Shown here one piece after another: positions 60,486 to 64,000 of a stretch of 64,000 nucleotides of DNA; within the stretch, counting starts at the first letter, position 1, and every line of letters starts with the position of its first letter. Source of the stretch: CAZGAQ01 sp964523405. Lineage in GTDB: Bacteria; Planctomycetota; Phycisphaerae; UBA1845; Fen-1342. The stretch is taken from positions 1-64,000 of the forward strand of contig CAZGAQ010000003.1 in assembly GCA_964523405.1 (NCBI GenBank). Direction: 5' to 3'. The notes beneath the pieces were generated by a model. The model searched no databases and was not told the DNA's origin. It saw only the letters and a program-made list of their open reading frames with translations. The position numbers and the translations under genes are program-made.

Positions 60486-60507
60486 GGCACCGCAAAGGAC
60501 GCGAAGA
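60486..60507. repeat. Single dispersed repeat unit upstream of flxB
   Basis: CACCGCAAAGGACGCGAAGA is a copy of the repeat at 41113 and 58018. It occupies most of the 38-base gap between flxC and flxB and its GCGAAGAA end serves as a weak ribosome site for flxB. Confidence 0.55.
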
Positions 60508-60513
60508 ACAACT

Positions 60514-61542
60514 ATGAGCGACGTCAAACTCCTACAGAAATCGGCGCTGGAGCCCCTGATCGGCAAGCTGCGCGGCGCGGGCCAGCGCGTGCTCGCCCCG
60601 GTCGCGCGGCAGGACGCCGGCAACACACTCACCTTCGCCGAAGTCACCGGTGCGAAGGAGATCGCGGCCGACTACGTCCAGACGACCGAGTCCGCCAAAG
60701 CGGCCGTCTTCCCGCGCTACGAGGCCATGCTGCGCTACAAGCTCGCGGGCAAGGCCGTCGAGCCGGCCGAGCTGCCCGTCGCGGCCCCGCCAACCGTGCT
60801 GTTCGGCGTGCGGCCGTGCGATGCGGCCAGTCTCGCAACGCTCAAGGCCGTGTTCACGTGGGACTCGCAGGATGCGTACTTCGAGCCGAAGCTGGCGCAC
60901 ACGACGGTCGTCAGCGTGGCCTGCACGAAGTGCGACGACTACTGCTTCTGCACGTCGGTCGGCGGCGGCCCCGGGGCAACGGCCGGCAGCGACCTGCTGC
61001 TGACGCCCCTCGACGCGACGAAGTATCTCGTCGAAGTGCTGACCGACGAGGGTAAGGCGCTGGTCGCCATGGCGCCGGAGCTGTTCGCGGCCGCCAACGG
61101 CGAAGCGAGCAAGAAGGACGCCGCCCTCGCGAAGGTCGCCCCGAAGTTCGAGGCCAAGGCGCTTGCGGCCAAGCTGCCGGCGCTGTTCGGCCAGAACTCG
61201 GTGTGGGTGGAGCAGTCGCTGCGCTGCATCGGCTGCGGCGCGTGCGCTTTCGTCTGCCCCACCTGCACGTGCTTTGATATTCAGGACGAGCGCACCCGCA
61301 CCGGCGGCGTGCGGCTCCGCACGTGGGATTCGTGCGGCTTCGGCCTGTTCACCCTGCACGCCTCGGGCCACAACCCGCGCACGAAGCAGAGCGAACGCTG
61401 GCGGCAACGCGTGATGCACAAGTTCAGCTACCAGCCCGAGCGCCTCGGCGTGCTCGGCTGCGTCGGCTGCGGCCGCTGCTCGCGTTCGTGCCCGACGGAC
61501 ATGAATCTGGGCGAACACGCGGCGGCGCTGAGCAAGCTGTGA
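60514..61542 (+). CDS. flxB: FlxB-like iron-sulfur subunit (HyhB/sulfhydrogenase beta type)
   Basis: A 342-residue protein. The N-terminal part has the family string TVLFGVRPCDAASLATLKAV and a CTKCDDYCFC cluster near 137. Two [4Fe-4S] motifs follow: CIGCGACAFVCPTCTCFDI near 238 and CVGCGRCSRSCPTDMNLGEH near 316. It pairs with the flavin subunit encoded next to receive electrons from NAD(P)H. A 186-base gap full of hairpins separates it from flxA. Confidence 0.88.
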   Translation: MSDVKLLQKSALEPLIGKLRGAGQRVLAPVARQDAGNTLTFAEVTGAKEIAADYVQTTESAKAAVFPRYEAMLRYKLAGKAVEPAELPVAAPPTVLFGVRPCDAASLATLKAVFTWDSQDAYFEPKLAHTTVVSVACTKCDDYCFCTSVGGGPGATAGSDLLLTPLDATKYLVEVLTDEGKALVAMAPELFAAANGEASKKDAALAKVAPKFEAKALAAKLPALFGQNSVWVEQSLRCIGCGACAFVCPTCTCFDIQDERTRTGGVRLRTWDSCGFGLFTLHASGHNPRTKQSERWRQRVMHKFSYQPERLGVLGCVGCGRCSRSCPTDMNLGEHAAALSKL

Positions 61543-61550
61543 ACCCCGTA

Positions 61551-61704
61551 GCGTCAGGTCTCCGTGCCTGGCGGCGTAGTGCAAGGCTCTGCCTTGCACC
61601 GGATCGTAGTGCGAGGCTCTGCCTTGCACCGAAGCAGAACACAGGGCACGCCCCTGTGCGGCACCGGCGAACGGCCGGTGCGAGAGTGCGGCCCGGGCCC
61701 CGCG
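61551..61704. repeat. Array of six hairpins between flxB and flxA
   Basis: In order: GCGTCAGG...CCTGGCG (61551-61573); GTGCAAGGC-TCT-GCCTTGCAC (61579-61599); GTGCGAGGC-TCT-GCCTTGCAC (61609-61629); CACAGGG...CCCTGTG (61640-61658); GCACCGGC...GCCGGTGC (61661-61681); GCGGcccgggCCCCGC (61689-61704). The second and third are near copies of each other. Related palindromes occur at 11104 and 38032. Confidence 0.8.
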
Positions 61705-61728
61705 CTTGGGCAACGCAGGAGATGACCG

Positions 61729-62592
61729 ATGACCGCAATCGCCCCCAAACCCGGCCAAGCCGGCAACCTGTACATCCCCTACCGCATGCGCATCGCGAAG
61801 ATCACCGACGAAGCGCCGGGGATTAAGACCTTCCGGCTGGAGTTCGTCGATCCCGCCGAGGCGGCCGCATTCAACTTCAAAGCCGGGCAGTTCGGCGAGT
61901 ACTCGGTCTACGGCGAGGGCGAGAGCACGTTCTGCATCGCCAGCTCCCCCACCCGCAAGGGCTACATCGAGTGTACCTTCCGCCAGACCGGGCGCGTGAC
62001 GGCCGCCCTCGCGGATCGTGAGGAAGGCGACATCGTCGGCTTCCGCGGACCCTACGGCAACATCTTCCCGATTCACGAATGGGAAGGGAAGAACATCCTG
62101 TTCATCGCCGGCGGCATCGCCCTGCCGCCGATGCGCTGCGTCATCTGGAACATCCTCGACCTGCGCGACAAATACAAGGACGTCAGCATCGTCTACGGCG
62201 CCCGCACGCCCGCGGACCTCGTCTACAAGCACGAGCTGGCCGAGTGGGGCACGCGCCCCGACGTGAAGCTGTTCACGACGGTCGACCCTGGCGGCGAGAC
62301 CCCGGAGTGGAAAGGCCGCGTCGGCTTCGTCCCCAAGATCGTCGAGGAAGTGCAGCCCACGGCGGAGAACTCGATCGCCGTCGTTTGCGGCCCGCCGATC
62401 ATGATCAAGCTGACGATGCCGGTGCTCGCGAAGCTCGGTTTCACGCCGGATCAGATCTACACGACCCTCGAAAACCGCATGAAGTGCGGCGTGGGCAAGT
62501 GCGGCCGCTGCAACGTCGGCAAGGTCTACGTCTGCAAGGACGGCCCGGTCTTCACGCTGACGCAGCTCAACGCCCTGCCGCCGGAGTACTAG
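61729..62592 (+). CDS. flxA: FlxA-like FAD/NAD(P)-binding reductase subunit
   Basis: A 287-residue ferredoxin-reductase-type protein (HydG/PyrK-like) that takes electrons from NAD(P)H. The FAD part is KTFRLEFVDPAEAAAFNFKA with GQFGEYSVYGEGESTFCIAS. The NAD part is NILFIAGGIALPPMRCVIWN and VVCGPPIMIKLTM. The C-terminal [2Fe-2S] motif is CGVGKCGRCNVGKVYVC near 253. It closes the operon and is followed by a convergent gene. Confidence 0.9.
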   Translation: MTAIAPKPGQAGNLYIPYRMRIAKITDEAPGIKTFRLEFVDPAEAAAFNFKAGQFGEYSVYGEGESTFCIASSPTRKGYIECTFRQTGRVTAALADREEGDIVGFRGPYGNIFPIHEWEGKNILFIAGGIALPPMRCVIWNILDLRDKYKDVSIVYGARTPADLVYKHELAEWGTRPDVKLFTTVDPGGETPEWKGRVGFVPKIVEEVQPTAENSIAVVCGPPIMIKLTMPVLAKLGFTPDQIYTTLENRMKCGVGKCGRCNVGKVYVCKDGPVFTLTQLNALPPEY

Positions 62593-62615
62593 GACGGCCC
62601 CGGCGCCCGTGCGCT

Positions 62616-63137
62616 TCAGCGAAATGCGCTCGTCCCCTCGGCCGCCAATACCTCGCCGAAATACATGCGGTGGTAATCCCCGCTGTAGTTCGGCGCAATG
62701 AAATCCGCCAGGAAGTGCCCCGGTTCCAAATCGTCGAAGTACGTCTTGCGGCACTCCAGAATCAGCGTCGCCTCTGCAAATCCCGGACACGCGATGTGCG
62801 GCAACGCGATCGGCGTCAGTCCGCATTCGCTCATCTTCCGCGTGTCCCGCCCCGAACGCGTCCCCAGCAACTGCAGCGCCGCCCGGTGCTCGGGCCCGAA
62901 CGCACACAGGCTGAACGTGTCGCAGCGCTCCAGAAACTCGCGCGTATACCGCTGCGGCCGCGCCACGACGACCGCCAGCGGCCGGCTCCAGATCACGCCC
63001 AGCGCCCCCCACGACACGGTCATGCTGTTGTATCCCCCGGGGCGATTCTCGCCCGCAGTCAGCAGCAGCCACCCCGGCTCCCAAGTACCGAAGGCCGGCA
63101 GGCGCAGTTCGGTCAGCGGAATCGCGGTTCGTTCCAT
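62616..63137 (-). CDS. Flavin reductase-like FMN-binding protein
   Basis: A 173-residue protein of the flavin reductase/FMN-binding split-barrel type: GGYNSMTVSWGALGVIWSRP, FLERCDTFSLCAFGPEH, and LLGTRSGRDTRKMSECGLTP. It binds FMN and may pass electrons to an acceptor. GGAGG lies about seven bases before the ATG at 63137. It is convergent with flxA, so is not part of that operon. Confidence 0.85.
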   Translation of the reverse strand: MERTAIPLTELRLPAFGTWEPGWLLLTAGENRPGGYNSMTVSWGALGVIWSRPLAVVVARPQRYTREFLERCDTFSLCAFGPEHRAALQLLGTRSGRDTRKMSECGLTPIALPHIACPGFAEATLILECRKTYFDDLEPGHFLADFIAPNYSGDYHRMYFGEVLAAEGTSAFR

Positions 63138-63243
63138 CGCCACATCCTCCACGCGACCATGCCCATCGTCGAATCGCCAGGTTCGTGCGTGCCGCATAGC
63201 GTACCCGCCCGCCGCCCCGTTACAATGCCACAGGGCAACGCCC

Positions 63244-64000
63244 ATGCTGACCACCTGTCTGCTCGACAAATCCGGACGCCTGGCCACGGACGCAACCTGC
63301 GTCGAGTGCGGCCACAATCTACGCGGCCTCGCCGCCGACGGCGTGTGCTGCGAGTGCGGCTATTCGGTGGCCCTTTCACTGCGCGGCGCGCGGCTGGCCA
63401 GTGCGGACCCGCAGTGGCTCGGGCAGGTCAGCGGCGGTCTCGGCACATTGACGTTGCTGCTACCGTGGCTGTGGCTGCCGTTGCTCTGGCCCCTCGTGAT
63501 CATTGCGGCCTGGTTGGCTGCCTCTCCGAACCCGGCGGCCGGCGCTCCCGCGCGGCGCGTGGCGTGGCTGCGCCGTCACGGCCTGCTGGCCGCGCTGGTC
63601 ATCGTGCCGTTGGCGACCTGGTATGTGGGTCCGCTGGGCGATTGGGAGTGGCCCGAATATCTGGGGCTGCTGGGCCTCATGGTCGGTGTCTTCGTGGTCT
63701 GGCTCGCCATTCTCGTGCCCGGCCTCGCCGTTCAGGCCGGCTTGGCACGCCTGGGCCGATTCCTCTACTGGCACGCGGCTGCGTGGTACGGCGCAATCGT
63801 GGGCCTCGTCTGGGCGAGCTTCCGCAATCCCCTGGTGGGCGCCAGCTCGGAGTGGATTGTTCTCCTGATTGCCCTGCTGCTCTTGATCGGCGTGTCCGGG
63901 CTGGTCGTGATCCCCATCGCCATGCTGCGCATCTGGCGGGCACTGGACAGCGCGCTGACACTCGCCTCGGCCTACAGCCGTGCTGCGTACCTGCGGGCCT
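63244..64000 (+). CDS. Zinc-ribbon polytopic membrane protein, 3' end cut by the window edge
   Basis: The visible 252 residues start with a four-Cys zinc ribbon (CVECGHNLRGLAADGVCCEC) near 18-37. Five or so membrane helices follow, for example TLTLLLPWLWLPLLWPLVII, LLGLMVGVFVVWLAILVPGL and WIVLLIALLLLIGVSGLVVI. This layout is frequent in planctomycete genomes and of unknown function. No stop occurs before base 64000. It is divergent from the flavin reductase gene. Confidence 0.75.
   Translation, partial: MLTTCLLDKSGRLATDATCVECGHNLRGLAADGVCCECGYSVALSLRGARLASADPQWLGQVSGGLGTLTLLLPWLWLPLLWPLVIIAAWLAASPNPAAGAPARRVAWLRRHGLLAALVIVPLATWYVGPLGDWEWPEYLGLLGLMVGVFVVWLAILVPGLAVQAGLARLGRFLYWHAAAWYGAIVGLVWASFRNPLVGASSEWIVLLIALLLLIGVSGLVVIPIAMLRIWRALDSALTLASAYSRAAYLRA

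Noticed and set aside
60532..63084. An 850-codon minus-strand open frame over flxB and flxA
   Set aside because: It is antisense to two well-supported genes and its translation is repetitive low-complexity Arg/Ala/Gly.
1..64000. tRNA, rRNA or other structured RNA genes
   Set aside because: I looked for T-arm GTTCGA-type strings and conserved rRNA segments between genes and saw none convincing; a covariance-model scan could still find small ones.

Overview
This is a GC-rich chromosomal window, and the gene content points to a planctomycete, perhaps a Phycisphaerae-like anaerobe. The support is two PEP-CTERM secreted proteins, two exported proteins with Asp-rich dockerin-like calcium motifs, a FlgI-like lipoprotein without flagellar neighbours, many lipoproteins of unknown function, a zinc-ribbon membrane protein, and an Hdr/Flx electron-transfer operon. 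This placement is inference from family content; there is no rRNA or other marker here.

Layout. 1-3.9 kb: a pseudouridine synthase (cut by the window edge), a FlgI/HEAT lipoprotein, and ispD. 4-7.3 kb: a lipoprotein overlapping an orphan PAS histidine kinase, then three small minus-strand genes. 7.4-12.5 kb: two overlapping dynamin-like/Era-like GTPases and an RlmI-type rRNA methyltransferase. 12.5-17 kb: a VTT membrane protein and a GAF histidine kinase overlapping by 4 bp, and an rph / exported protein / rdgB run. 17-24 kb: PEP-CTERM protein, AraC and MarR regulators, lipoproteins, AMP nucleosidase and a cupin. 24-32 kb: an accessory stretch with a 228-bp perfect duplication around a sulfatase-modifying-factor-like protein, a decayed kinase, two related palindromic repeats, a methyltransferase and a second PEP-CTERM protein. 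32-36 kb: a visibly lower-GC three-gene cassette (DNA methyltransferase, MORC/MutL-like GHKL ATPase, and an unrecognised Rossmann-like protein), the best candidate here for an undescribed defence or modification system. 36-42 kb: a lone citrate lyase alpha subunit with a repeat-derived in-frame insert, a DUF3592-like membrane protein, an exported esterase and a lipoprotein. 42-51 kb: clpB, a 0.8-kb REP/IS200-type element with four mirrored hairpin pairs around its transposase, a DinB-like protein, an FG-GAP/dockerin secreted protein, and htpG. 51-54 kb: a dicarboxylate symporter and motA-motB. 54-62.6 kb: hdrC-hdrB-hdrA, a lipoprotein, then flxD-flxC-flxB-flxA-like genes. The end has a flavin reductase and a partial zinc-ribbon membrane protein.

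How the genes may work together. The Hdr/Flx set would oxidise NAD(P)H and, through the flavin of HdrA, drive ferredoxin and disulfide reduction by electron bifurcation, as in fermentative and sulfate-reducing anaerobes. ClpB and HtpG are protein quality control. MotA/MotB power a flagellar motor whose other parts are not in the window. Short palindromes lie between many genes, and in places they supply terminators, a stop codon or a ribosome binding site.
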